The translations under genes were made by a program, and so were the position numbers. Shown here one piece after another: positions 1 to 11,984 of a DNA stretch of 64,000 nucleotides. The notes under the pieces are model-generated. The model made no database searches. It saw nothing but the letters and a program-made list of their open reading frames with translations, and was not told where the DNA came from. Every line of letters begins with the position of its first letter. Position 1 is the first letter of the stretch. Source of the stretch: Liolophura sinensis (Eukaryota > Mollusca > Polyplacophora > Chitonida > Chitonidae); the NCBI RefSeq assembly GCF_032854445.1, contig NC_088295.1, positions 30,305,385-30,369,384 of the forward strand, written 5' to 3'.

Positions 1-214
1 TGGCCCTATAGTTTTCCATTATGACCAACAGAATACCAACAGTCATCACAAACCTTGAAATCAGGAGCTGTTACGCATGTTTATTTTGATGATTTCCTGT
101 TGATTCTGCGCATGGATGGCGAAAGATTATAGCTGGCCCTGACTTTAATATAGTGGCTGATACTTCAACTGCCTTGTATGTTCAGTTAACATCACCTAGA
201 TTTTATGTACATAT

Positions 215-373
215 ATTTGATTTCATTGGTGTTTTACGCCGTTCTCAAGAATATTTCACTTAAGCGACGACGGCCAACATTGTAGTAGGAGGAAACATGA
301 AAGAGAGCCTGGAGCCTACCTCCTGAGAGGAAGCCGGCATGAGCTGAACTCTCAGCGACTGCACTGGTGGGAC
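215..373 (-). mobile_element. SINE family A, partial
   Basis: It carries the TTTTACGCCGTTCTCAAGAATATT body and part of the B-box side; the head is missing. Confidence 0.82.
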
Positions 374-524
374 TGATATTGTTCTAAACTACTGCTGCAC
401 TCTCTCTACTCGGCCACGAAAGCCTCTCTTTCTGTTCATGTTCATGTGTATTTGATGACTGATACTCATTCGACCATTTTGCAAATTTTGACGACAGAGA
501 GTAAATGATTATGGCCCAATGCCT

Positions 525-769
525 CTTCGCGTCCTCCGTGGACCGAGGCGGTTATCATAGGTCATGACCCATGAGCTTCTCACCAAGGCGGTCGCAGTGA
601 GTTCATGTTCACCTCCTCTCCGGCCGTAAGTGGGAAGATCTGGCGGAAACCTGCGGATGGTTGTAGATTTCCCCGGGCTCTACCCCGTTTCCTCATCCAT
701 AATGCTGACCGCCGCCGTACAAATAAAATATTCTTGAGTACGGAATGAAAAGCATATCAAATAAATAAC
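525..769 (+). mobile_element. SINE family A, diverged
   Basis: Head remnant GTCCTCCGTGG, body with CTGCGGATGG and CCGCCGCCGTAC, and tail ATCAAATAAATAA. Confidence 0.82.
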
Positions 770-2648
770 CACTCTTCAGCGCTATTACAGCCATATCGTG
801 GTTCAGTAAATTGGAAGAAATGTTTCAAACTGATTAGGACTATGTGATAGGTTTGGTTGACAATCGATTGATTTGTCACCGTTTTAAAGGTGTACATCAC
901 CTTATGACAGAAAATAGCTTCATTTACACAAATCAGTTCAGTTACTTCAAACAGCTAAAGGCATTTTTAAAAATATAGACTTACACACTATAAACGTGTA
1001 ACCCCTATTCTTTACCAGTCTCGCCGAGCTTAGCTTACCAGGTGTTGTAGTTACGTCAGTCGATGGTCTCATCGAGGCAGCGCACTGACATACGTATTCA
1101 TGACATACATTGAACACAAAAGCGTTAAATCCAACAATAACGCCTGTATGTGTCTACATGTACTTACATCAAGCTAGATGGTGTACATGTAGCAAACGTG
1201 GCATACTGTTTACTGTCTGTTACCTAGATGGCTAAGCCAAAGGCATTAAGCACCTATTGATGTATGCGGTGGTTTCCTCCAATCTCTGCGGTTTCCTTCA
1301 CTCATGAAACTAGCCATCATCTTGCGAGTGAAATATGAGAAAAACACAAATCATATAAATATAACGAAAAGCTCCAAAAATGACCATTTGCTATAGAATT
1401 TATAAATACATTTAATTTAAATGTTTTTAGATTGACACTCAAAAAATTACTTAATTCACAATAGAACCAGCATTTTGCACTACAATTTGTCAGAGTGGTT
1501 TCTTATCGTGAATAAATAGATATCGATGCAATATATTGGATTTTGAACACGGTAACATATGACCATGCTAATTATATGGCATAAATCACTGTCTAGACAG
1601 ATGCTACATTTGAGAACAAAGACATTTTAATGTCTGTTTAATGTATGTTCTAATTATTTTATGTTTTATTACAGGGGCCAGAAAAAAATCTTAACGTTGG
1701 AGAACAGTAACTTAATACCGTTGTAGCACTTCCCATGTGTCAGTGCTCGAAACTGAAACCGGACAACAGTTAGGCTTAAGCTTATATATGTGTGTATTGT
1801 CAAGTATATATACAAGTGTAGAAATTTCACTTTCAGTCTGGCACGATGTTTATGTGGAAAAAACAAGTACAAGTATACGTGTAGTAAAACAGGAAGAGTC
1901 ATGTGTCTTCGTTGTTCAAGGCGGACCTTCTGATGCCTGTTTCTTTGGTTTAAAGCCAAAGTGACAAATTTGGTTGGTGGTAGCGTTTTCTCACAAATAT
2001 CCGCATATAGTCTATATTATAAACACTATATAGACGTAAAATGTGTGTAATCCCCACACGAATAGACCTAGTTCCTGTTCTACTAGTGGCCAGGAGGTGA
2101 GTGTCTGACGGGCGTCTCATAGACCGTGTGTATGCCTGTAATATCAATTGAAATCATGCAAACAGGGGAAGATCAAAGATTTGGGCGTGACTGCTGAGAT
2201 ACCCGATACTAAACTTCGTTCAGTCCTGGTCTTCACTTTCGACTATGCAAACAAATTTTAGGTTATACCATTGTTACTTCTAGATATTTCATATGTTAGC
2301 AGCTTATTCAAATATCAGCTTTCATAACTAAATGAAGATAACGTCGTGTTTACTTACCTGGACGGATTTGAGAGATCTGAGAACTTTACTCGCGTGTCTC
2401 CAGGCCTCTCTTCGTTCGTCTTGGCCTTCTGTAGCGTCTTTCTACATTCGTCATAAGAGCGATTTTAGCATATTAAGTTTTTGTAAGTAACAGATATTTT
2501 GACAGCTTTGTAAAATTTAAAGATATAAACTATAGGGACTTCGTATGTTAAAGTATCATGCATTTTCTGATTATAAGCACCACAAATGGTAGGAGGCTGA
2601 ACAATCTGATATTCTTCAGATACTTTTATTTACTTTTTTCATCAGTAT

Positions 2649-2771
2649 GTTATGCCGTTCTCAAGAATATTTAACTTGTACGACCAGCTGACGGCGGCGG
2701 CCAGCATAATGGTGAGAGGACACTGGGCAAAGCCCGGGGGAACCCATAGCCATCCGCAGGGTTCTTCAGAT
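2649..2771 (-). mobile_element. SINE family A fragment
   Basis: Body only (GCCGTTCTCAAGAATATT through CATCCGCAGG), with an internal insertion in the GACGGCGG region. Confidence 0.78.
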
Positions 2772-3042
2772 ATATATAAGCCCCAAAAAGTGTTATACGA
2801 ATACTATATATATTAATTTATTTATATAATTATTGAGTGGTTCTTAAATTCAAACGTTCCCTACAGTTTTATCATTTATTTACTTGACTGTATTCGTTAT
2901 GAAAAGCATCCTAGAGAATATTTTACTTATGTGATTGCGGTCATGTCTGTGGTAGCGGAAGCTGTATGGAACCGGGAGAGAAACACCTCTCTACGCCGGG
3001 CAATTGGCAGTCATGTTGACTTAAATCCACAATCGAACCAAC

Positions 3043-3296
3043 AGATTTATTTATTTATTTATTTATTTGATTGGCGTTTTACGCCGTACTCAAGAATATT
3101 TCACTTATACGACGGCGGCCAGCATTATGGTGGGTGGAAACCGGGCAGAGCCCGGGAGAAACCCACGACCATCCGCAGGTTGCTGGCAGACCTTCCCACA
3201 TGAGGCCGGAGAGGAAGCCAGTATGAGCTGGACTTGAACTCTTGAACTCTATGAGCTGGATTTGAACGCTAACCAACTGAGCCACGGCAGTCCCCG
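3043..3296 (-). mobile_element. SINE family A, nearly full length
   Basis: It has the tail, body and a shortened head (CTGAGCCACGGCAGTCCCC). A short duplication of TTGAACTC/GAGCTGGA lies near its head. Confidence 0.9.
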
Positions 3297-4570
3297 AACC
3301 AACAGAAGTGGAATTGGAGAATGTACGTGAACTTATAGGTAAATGGCAGACCCCTTGTTTAGTATTCTATCTATGCTTGGTTGATTTTCATATTTTCATT
3401 TGAAGTTCTTTGATTATAGCCAATTGTTAGCCAATTGTTTAACTTTTCTCATGGTTCTCGGAAGAAATGACCAGCGTGCATTATACACAAAAAAGAAGAG
3501 TATATGATTATTTAAATTAAAGAACGATTAAAATTATGTTACCTCAATATTGAAGTATGAATAGACTTCCTATCATGTTTTGTTACCAGGGCAATGAACG
3601 TCGCTTTTTTCACTGAGAAGCACATTCACTGTGTTTGAAACCATTTCCGTGGAAAATAATAAACTTTAAATTAAATCCTAAACATCGCAGGTACAAAGAA
3701 ATCACTGTTTTCCATAATAAGCTTACATATCAAATATAAAGGAAGTTGAAAAAAATAGCAGAAATGGCGTCTGCATATATCTTTGTAACTTATAGAAATC
3801 AAAAAAATAATCTACACGTACATTTGTGATGAGCATTTAGAACTACGCATCCCATTTTAGCTAATAAGGATTGGTCCATTTACAAATGTGCATTGGTGAC
3901 GTGTAAACGATGACATATTTTCAAATTTGAAAAAGGACCAAATTTCCAGTTATAACTTAAGTTTTAACCATTAAACGGGAATTTGCTCAAAAGAAATACA
4001 CCTGACAATTATATTTTATAATGTTTTATATACTTGAGAAAGAAACTACATATAATCCATGCAGGAATGATACTCTGTTTTACCTTTTTAGAGGTACATG
4101 TAAGTAATATAATTACATACTAAAGGTAGAAATTTGTTTGTCATGGATATTCTCTGATATCCTCAGACACGCACGTAAATTCAAAATGTTGCCTGACAAC
4201 TCCTTTTTGTGCTGGAAAGCAAAGTGTCTCAAGTAACCGTATACCCATGGACTTGTGTGTATGGAGTGCTTGGTTACCATATTGTACAAAGAACTGCGCC
4301 CTTCTTTCCAGCCACACCTATCCTTTAAACTACAGCTGCGTTCATGTCTACAAAAAAAAAAAAACAAGAAGGAGACTACACAATTAACTTGTTATTTTTT
4401 ATCCACTACGACTTTAATCTTACCTTTGTTTTAAAGTTTGTTAAGTTTTAAAATAGGTCAAACATCGACTGCCTGGGCATCTTTAACAAAGGTGCCATAG
4501 CATTTAAAACAGAAGATAAAAATGGCTCCCATATAGAGAAAATTTGCTAGTAACCCTATATAATAGAATT

Positions 4571-5537
4571 TCAGCTCAGTGTAGACTTTATTTTGATTGA
4601 GAAGTTCAGTGTAGGCTTTGTATTGATTGAGAAGCTCAGTGTAGACTTTGTTTTGATTGAGAAGTTCAGTGTAGTCTTTGTATTGATTGAGAAGTTCAGT
4701 GTAAGATTTGTATTGATTGAGCAGCTCAGTGTAGACTTTGTATTGATTGGAGAGTTCAGTGTAGATTTTGTACTGATTGAGAAGCTCAGTGTAGACTTTG
4801 TACCGATTGAGAAACTCAGTGTAGACTTTGTTTTGATTGAGAACTTCAGTGTAGACTTTGCATTTATTGAGAAGTTCAGTGTAAGATTTGTATTGATTGA
4901 GCAGCTCAGTGTAGACTTTGTATTGATTGAGAAGTTCAGTGTAGGCTTTGTAATTATTGAGAAGCTCAGTGTAGGCTTTGTATTGATTGAGAAGTTCAGT
5001 GTACACTTTCTATTGAATGAGAAGTTCAGGGTAGGCTTTTTATTGCTTGAGAAGTTTAGTTTAGGTTTTGTGTTGATTGAAAAGTTCGGTGTAGACTTTG
5101 TATTGATTGAGAAGTTCAGTGTAAACTTTGTTTTGAGATGTTCAGTGTAGGCTTTGTATTGATTGAGAAGTTCAGTGTAGTCTTTGTATTGATTGAGAAG
5201 TTCAGTGCAGACTTTGCATTGATTGAGAAGTTCAGTGTTTTGGTTGAGAAGTTCAGTGTAGACATTGTATTGATTGAGAAGCTCAGTGTAGACTTTGTAT
5301 TGATTGAGAAGCTCAGTGTAGACTTTGTATTGATTGCGAAGTTCAGTGTAGACTGTGTATTGATTGAGAAGCTCAGTGTAGACTTTGTATTGATTGAGAA
5401 GTTCAGTGTAGACATTGTATTGATTGAGAAGTTCAGTGTAGACTTTGTATTGATTGAGAAGTTCAGTGTAGTCTTTGTATTGATTGAGAAGTTCAGTGCA
5501 GACTTTGCATTGATTGAGAAGTTCAGTGTAGACTTTA
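4571..5537. repeat. 30-bp minisatellite, about 32 copies
   Basis: The unit TTGATTGAGAAGTTCAGTGT plus AGACTTTGTA is repeated with few changes. Because the unit is a multiple of three and lacks stops, long open frames exist on both strands (minus: VYTELLNQYK; plus: VDFVLIEKFS). Unit-length breaks near 5130 and 5233 shift the frame. No coding context is seen. Confidence 0.96.
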
Positions 5538-5913
5538 GCTTTTCAACTACGGTGCATGTTTTTATAATGAAAATAAATTTACTTAAAAGTAAAAAATAAA
5601 GTTTTGACCCAATTACGTTGTACCGAATAGGTATCTGTGTGTCAACCATTGTGTCAGACATAGCATGGACATTTACCGCTCGAGAATTTTAGATGTAGAG
5701 CTTGATTATTATAGAGCCCTCCAGCTCATGGATATAAAATTAATGGAGCTTTATGACAGGAAATTTGTTATAATTAATATTTCTCATTATTTATTTACTT
5801 ATTTGATTGGCGTTTAAGGTCGTGTGGGTACAATCATAGCACGTATAGTGTCTTGATATAAACAACGGCTCAGACTAAGAATCCATACCCCTGACTAAGA
5901 AGAATTTGCCTTC

Positions 5914-5915
<2 letters not shown>

Positions 5916-5950
<35 letters not shown>
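5916..5950. repeat. (TA)n microsatellite
   Basis: About 35 bp of TA. Confidence 0.97.
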
Positions 5951-5954
<4 letters not shown>

Positions 5955-6696
5955 AAATACTGACATGACTCTACAGTTTGTGGACTTAGGTTTAAGCGTT
6001 CAGGAACTTATTGGATTACTTCTTCATACCGGGCAAGTCGCAAGTCGCACCCTCAACAGCCTGTAACCTTCAGTGATCACGTGACTGAAAGATAATTCTT
6101 GTTCTGTGACCTGGTTGCGTGCTTGTTGACAATAAAACAGGGTGGGGTAGAATAAGCTCAGGTATCTATTCTGTCGAGTCATATACTAGTCTCAGTTGGT
6201 TGGTTTGTGAAGATCTGGTCTGGTTAAGTATGTTGGCAAATAATGACATGATAACACACCGAGAACAACACCGAAAGGACGGTATTTACTGATCAAATAC
6301 CACTAATAAAAGCGACATTCTGAGAGAAAACAATGCGGGCATATTTTGTTCTTCAACTTCTAGTGGACAACTGCCTTTGGAGTTGACGATTCAAGCGTCC
6401 CATGTCTTAGCATTCGTGGTCAATACAACTGTGTGAAGTATTAAAGCTAAAAATGAATGCATGTACCAAAAAATATTGATGTATGCAAAGAATCCATTCC
6501 GTAGGCGCGTGTCATGCAACTTTCGCAAAGCTAGACGTATAATAGTCCGAACAAGATATGAACAGGCACGTTGATCACTGCAAAACAATGATGAAAAAAT
6601 ATACATTTTGAATTAACCATAAGGAAAAATAAAGGATGGCGGATAGTTGGAGTGGGTGGTTGGGTGGGTTGTTGGGTGTGTGAAGGGGTGGATGGA

Positions 6697-7036
6697 TGGA
6701 GTGAGTGAGCAAGTGCCTAGGGTTAAACGTCGACCTGAACAATTTTTCAGTCATATGACGACGAAGGGGTCCTTAGAGTGCATATACTGTGCCTCCTTGT
6801 TGCAGGACGGATTTCTACTGCTCTTTTATCTGGTGCTGCTTCACTGAAACGACTTACCGAAGGCAAGTAAGCCTCCCCATCAAAGCCTTTATTCTGATAC
6901 GTGTCAACCAGTCGTTGCACTGTACCCTTAATTTTGAGGGCCAAGCGAGGAGGTTTTAGGTGTGACCCGACCCGACTCAGGATCTCCCGCCGCCCAAGTG
7001 GGCGCTCTACCAAATGAGCCATCGGGACCGGTGTAG
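6697..7036 (-). mobile_element. second tRNA-headed SINE family (family B), with head
   Basis: On the minus strand the head reads CCCGATGGCTCATTTGGTAG with a GAGCGCCCACTTGGG stretch, an A-box-like start. A body with CGCTTGGCCCTCAAAATTAAG and GACTGGTTGACACGTATCAG follows, and the 3' side has GTCATATGACTGAAAAATTG. It shares body and 3' sequence with 62858-63112. Confidence 0.85.
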
Positions 7037-8684
7037 GTATATGAGTGGACGAATAAATTTGGGGTGGGGATTAATTTGTACCTGTAGGAACGTTTCACCG
7101 GGAGATAGGAGAGGAAAATGACAGTAATCTATCTCCCATTTGCCAGAAGTTTGAAGACCATCAGGAATTAATTAAACAGACTATATTTAGGGATATAAAG
7201 TGTCGTCCCAGGGTTGCACCAGACAGCACAAGAAATTACGTTGTTGCTCTCCTTATCGACATAGCCATAGTCAGAAATGACGTTTTGCCTGAAACCTTCA
7301 ACAAATCTAATTACCTAATCTTAGTAATGGCTCTTCCCTTCTCCACATATCTACCCAAAATATACTGAATCCACGTTTTTCCTCGTTATTACATATTTTC
7401 GGAACCTCATTACCCAGATGATTGTCATTAATTTCAAAAGGTAAATATTAATAATGTAATGGAAAGGCCCAATGCACAAACGCTTTGATTAAAATGCACT
7501 TTATCCTGTAAGAAAAAACGATAGTAATAAGAATAAGGGCCTGAAGATGTTTAGCATTTTAAAGAATTGGGCAGAAATGTGTTATCAAGAGTACGTAACA
7601 CACAAGATCGCAAATAAGAGTGACATATACATACACTGTATACATAATAAAGCATATTTTGCTTTCCGTTGGACTGTGATTGATTTTAACGGACATTTTT
7701 GAGGAAGAAAAACAACACACGTGTATGCACACTCATTCACCCATACGTTGCACGCAAACCTTAATGATATTTTGTCTGGTGCTTAAAGTTAAACTGCTCT
7801 TAGATTATTAACATTTACCATTGTCTCCATATCTATTGGTTTGCTGAATCGTGCTGTGGGAGAGCCTTTTCCGTGTTTCTATGTAGGCCCCTATGTATAC
7901 ATTTCTACCCGATGTGCCTTACTGGAGTTTCCTTGTTTTTCACCCCTGTTGCAAACCGCAGGTTTCTGAGTGTATAATGTATCGTTTTGGGATCGAGTTG
8001 TCTTTAAACAGTGAAGAAAGGCGTCTTATCCGATCTGCTCTTTAGTAATAGGATATCACCTGCGTTATACAGGTGCGTGACCTGATCACACACTCAAAAC
8101 AACACCAATAGGTAGTATTTCCGACAAGCGCAGATTAACTTTAAAATATAGTTTTTAACAGTGTATACGTAAAGCTTTTGTAGATTCATGATGGCACGAC
8201 CACTGGTTTAAATATCAGACACAACGGTTGCACCCAGACGGGAAGTCTCATATACACAGCCGGGTGTGCATGTGCAGTCTTATATTCAGGTCCTGTACGG
8301 ACTTTTTCAAAGTGAAACTTTTATCTGTGAATTTCGTGGACGAAGAACATTTGACTTCAGGCAGGCAATGACCGGTTGTGCTTAAACGAGTAGGAACGAG
8401 TGAACGGTGAGTATACGTGTGACTGGTAATACCTCAACCCTCGCCTCGTTCCTCATATACCGTCCTCGAACAACTCCAAGGCGTTGGGTCCAATTGCACA
8501 AAGTAAACCACTTTTGAATGAATACTGCATTATCATGACGTGTTCAGAATGAACGATCTTCACAGTGCGTTAAAATAGGCATTTAATTTCTAGCATTCCA
8601 AAAATAAGCTCCTTAATCAAGTTTCACATTTTTGTTTTAAGTCTAAAACGTTTCTGCCCGTTTGGACCCGTTTCCGTCCTAATT

Positions 8685-8822
8685 TGTTTTTATTTGACTA
8701 GTGTTTTGCGCCGTACTCAAGAATATTTCACTTATAAGACAGCTTTGTGATAGATGGAAATCGGCCTATGTCCGGGGGAAATCCACGACCGTCCGCAGTT
8801 TGCTGGAAATCATTCCCACGAA
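8685..8822 (-). mobile_element. SINE family A fragment
   Basis: Body from TTTTGCGCCGTACTCAAGAA to CATTCCCACGAAG, degenerate in the middle. Confidence 0.78.
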
Positions 8823-9507
8823 GTTCTGCACTGACAGAACATTGTCTAACATTTGGGTCTCAAATGGGGTCCATAGGCTTAAAGATCGCCGAGAGAATGG
8901 TGCCCCTTCCTTGTCAGTTGAGTGCTGGGCTTGGCGCCTCAAGTAAGGTAGAAGACCAGTAATTTGTAGATTGTTGTCAGTACATTGGGTCTGGGTATGG
9001 CGTCGTCCTTGATTTCATCGACGTTCTTCTCAGGCAGCATTATTAGCTTATACTGCAAGGATTACAAGAAATTATTCGTGGTGATAATGGGGAAGTAATT
9101 TTGAAATTCTTAAACAAAGAAACAAGTAACCAATGGTGTAATCTGTTGTGTTCGTAATGTGACTTAGCGTGCTTGTGCTTTACGACTAATCCACACTGAA
9201 AACATCCTGTGCTACACACAAGATGATTGACCCGTCCGGGTTTATGACACTTGAACACAGAATATGAAGACTTATTGATGGAGGGGAAATTATGTTGGAG
9301 GCGGCGATGAGAATAAGCTCCGGTAATAAAATATATACATATATACCGATGTTGACGGCAAATATGCTTTGCTTCCCAACTCGCTCTATTAAAAAATGTC
9401 CGACTGAAAGTTTTTCAAGTGAAAATAATTTAGTTTCGCCTGAATTGAAACTACTTTATTATAGTAACATGTTCGTCGCGGAATTGTTTCAGTTTCTATT
9501 GTATTTG

Positions 9508-9676
9508 ATTTATTTATTTGATTTGTGTTTTACGTCGTACTCAAGAATATTTCACTTATACAACGGCGGCCAGCGTTATGGTGGGGGGAAACCCACGACT
9601 AACCGCAGGTTGCTGCAAAACCTTCCCACATACGACCGGAGAAAAAGCCAGCATGAACTGTACTTGAACTTAAAAC
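9508..9676 (-). mobile_element. SINE family A, head missing
   Basis: Tail and body (ACGTCGTACTCAAGAATATT, CGGCGGCCAGCGTTATGG) to the AGCATGAACTG side. Confidence 0.85.
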
Positions 9677-10834
9677 AATCATTATAACATGCTAACTTGC
9701 ATCATCAGTAGAATGTGTAAAGGCGTGAGCCTTGTTTACAGTTAAAGGTAAAAAATAGCGTGAAAGCGCATGCCTCCATTGGTTTGGAATTACTGAGTGT
9801 TCGAATGTTTCGACCAGGGTTCCTCTGTCAAGAGGATTGTCCTCTACGTGTACCTGGCTAGGGTCGTTAGTCTGGGCATCGTGTGAAACACCAATCAATC
9901 AAGTAAATCAAACGTTAATGTCGCCATCTTTACGAAACAGTAGTTTAGATTGTATACGAGAATGTGATTATTGATTGGGGAGATATACGAAGGTATTTCA
10001 AATGGAAATGTTTAATAGTGAATTCATTACTTTCAAAGATATAACAAATTTGTTCGTGTTCTATAAATCGGTGAATTCTGAACACACTCTTTCGAAACTG
10101 ACTTCTTTAATATGCGTTAACCACGAGTGCGAAAACCCAAGCCTGTGACTCAGTTTTAAAGCGAATGCAATTCGATAGTTAAAACGGGCGGTTCGTGCAA
10201 CTTGAAGATATGTCAGTACACGCAGTTATTCTGTCCCTAATGTTTCACTTCACCGCGCAACAAAAATACCGATCAAATCAACGTATGCAACTTGGAATTT
10301 ATGTCTCCTGGAAACTCTATCCAATTTGGACAACGCCCGCTAAAAGAAAATACATCGTAATGTATCTGAGGATGTCAATGCTTAATTAGTGAATGGGTTA
10401 CAAACAGACGTCAGTATGGGTGGGCTTTTCACCGAACTATTTAGGCTTAACCAAACCAAACTGAAAGAACCAAGGGTTCAACTCTGGGCGACAAACATGT
10501 TCCCTGTGATCAGTGATTCAGTTGTTCTTTTATGTAATTTCTAAGTAATAAGGCTTTGTGGTCTGCAACTGAACAGTTCATGACGCGCCAGAAGCGTTTG
10601 GTTTTCTTCCGTATTTTTTAAGAAATTGTGTATGTAGTCTTTTGTACTTATACGCAAAGCAAACACAAAAATGACCAGGAAATTATTAGTAGAAAGACCA
10701 TTAAAAAATGCATCCAAACATTTACTTAGATTCAGCTACATTTTTTTCCTCTGAAATGAATTCAGTCAGCGGTTTGGTTTATAAAGTGCGCATTGTACAT
10801 TTTATTATGTAAAGGTATTTACACTTGCAATATC

Positions 10835-11088
10835 GGGGCCTCCGTGGCTCAGTTGGCTAGCGCAGCGTAATGACCCAGGCGGCTCACACCAATGCGATCG
10901 CTGTGAGTTTAAATCCAGCTCATACTGGCATCCTCTCCAGCCGTGCGTGAGAAGATCTTCCAACAACCTGCGGATGGTCGTGCGTTTCCTCCTGGCTCTG
11001 CCCGGTTTCCTCCCACCATAATGCTGGCCGCCGTCGTGTAAGGGAAATGTTCTTGAGTACGGCGTAAAACACCAATCAAATAAATAAA
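10835..11088 (+). mobile_element. full-length tRNA-headed SINE (family A)
   Basis: The head GGGGCCTCCGTGGCTCAGTT resembles a tRNA 5' half with an A box. A B-box-like GTGAGTTTAAATCC follows, then a conserved body and an AAATAAATAAA tail. It is flanked by the 10-bp target duplication TTGCAATATC (10825-10834 and 11089-11098). It is the best reference copy for the family in this window. Confidence 0.93.
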
Positions 11089-11984
11089 TTGCAATATCAG
11101 TATCAATATGGCCCATAAATTCCACCATACATTTTATTATTTAAAGATATTTTGACATGTAGGTTTATATACTTTTTGTTCTGGTGCTTTTTTTCCCTTT
11201 GAGTCTTATGCATTTATGAACAGTTTCTTCCGTTCCTTTGGACGAAAAAGTAAATCCAACATATGTCTCTACGAAGAACGAAAAGTCGGTGCAACGCCCT
11301 TGGTGACATAAAATATTAATGTATTGCGTAAGGCTCACCTTACAGTCCAAGCAGTTGACTTCAAAGTATCTTTAGATACCGCTCTCGACAGTTTTTCTAT
11401 TGAAGCTTACTCACTTCAATATATACCTAAACGACTGCTATGGTAGTTAAAACACATCCCTTTGGCAAATAGGTACAGTTATTAACACAGAAACACATCA
11501 GGACTGTACAAAAAATACTGTAAGCATTTGCCAATGATGCCACAGGCGAAAGTGGAATTTTAACTGCATTTGCGTTATATGATTGTATCTCGATGATACA
11601 AATGAAACCAAAGCAAATGAAACTAAAAATACATATTATTTATTTAATAAATAATTTCTTTAATGTGACAGAAAATATTGTCTTATTCTGAAATTGTGCC
11701 ATAGATATATAATGCTAGAATGCAAATAATTATACATCCATTAACAAAGTAATAAGAGTACCTGACTAGTGTTAAACATTATCTTAACTAACAAGCTTAT
11801 TAAATCAGGGACCGGTCTATTCTCTGACAACTAACTCGCAGGATCGCTTCTTCGGCTGAACCTACTTGATACATCCGACCGGATACGTGGCAACCAGATA
11901 TGGTTTTCTCCTATTTCCTACAAACTTAACTTGTAGAGGCAGGTTATACACCAAAAGGATGAAATAAATTATTATCATTTTCAG

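Larger units (their letters stand above)
1..11984. other. upstream region without a supported gene
   Basis: Apart from the SINEs and repeats listed separately, I see no exon-like segment with domain content or good splice context. At least one non-coding first exon and the promoter of the mucin gene should lie here or further left, but no signal I can read marks them. Confidence 0.6.

Noticed and set aside
2880-3040. Another SINE copy
   Set aside because: Only scattered similarity (ACTTGACTG..., AGAATATTTTACTTATG); too diverged to call.
4458-5661. Four repeat proteins on both strands of the 30-bp minisatellite
   Set aside because: Open only because the unit is a multiple of three without stops; frames break at unit-length changes and no other coding sign is present.
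10835-10920. tRNA gene
   Set aside because: Only a tRNA-like SINE head with A- and B-box traces, followed by SINE body and target duplications.
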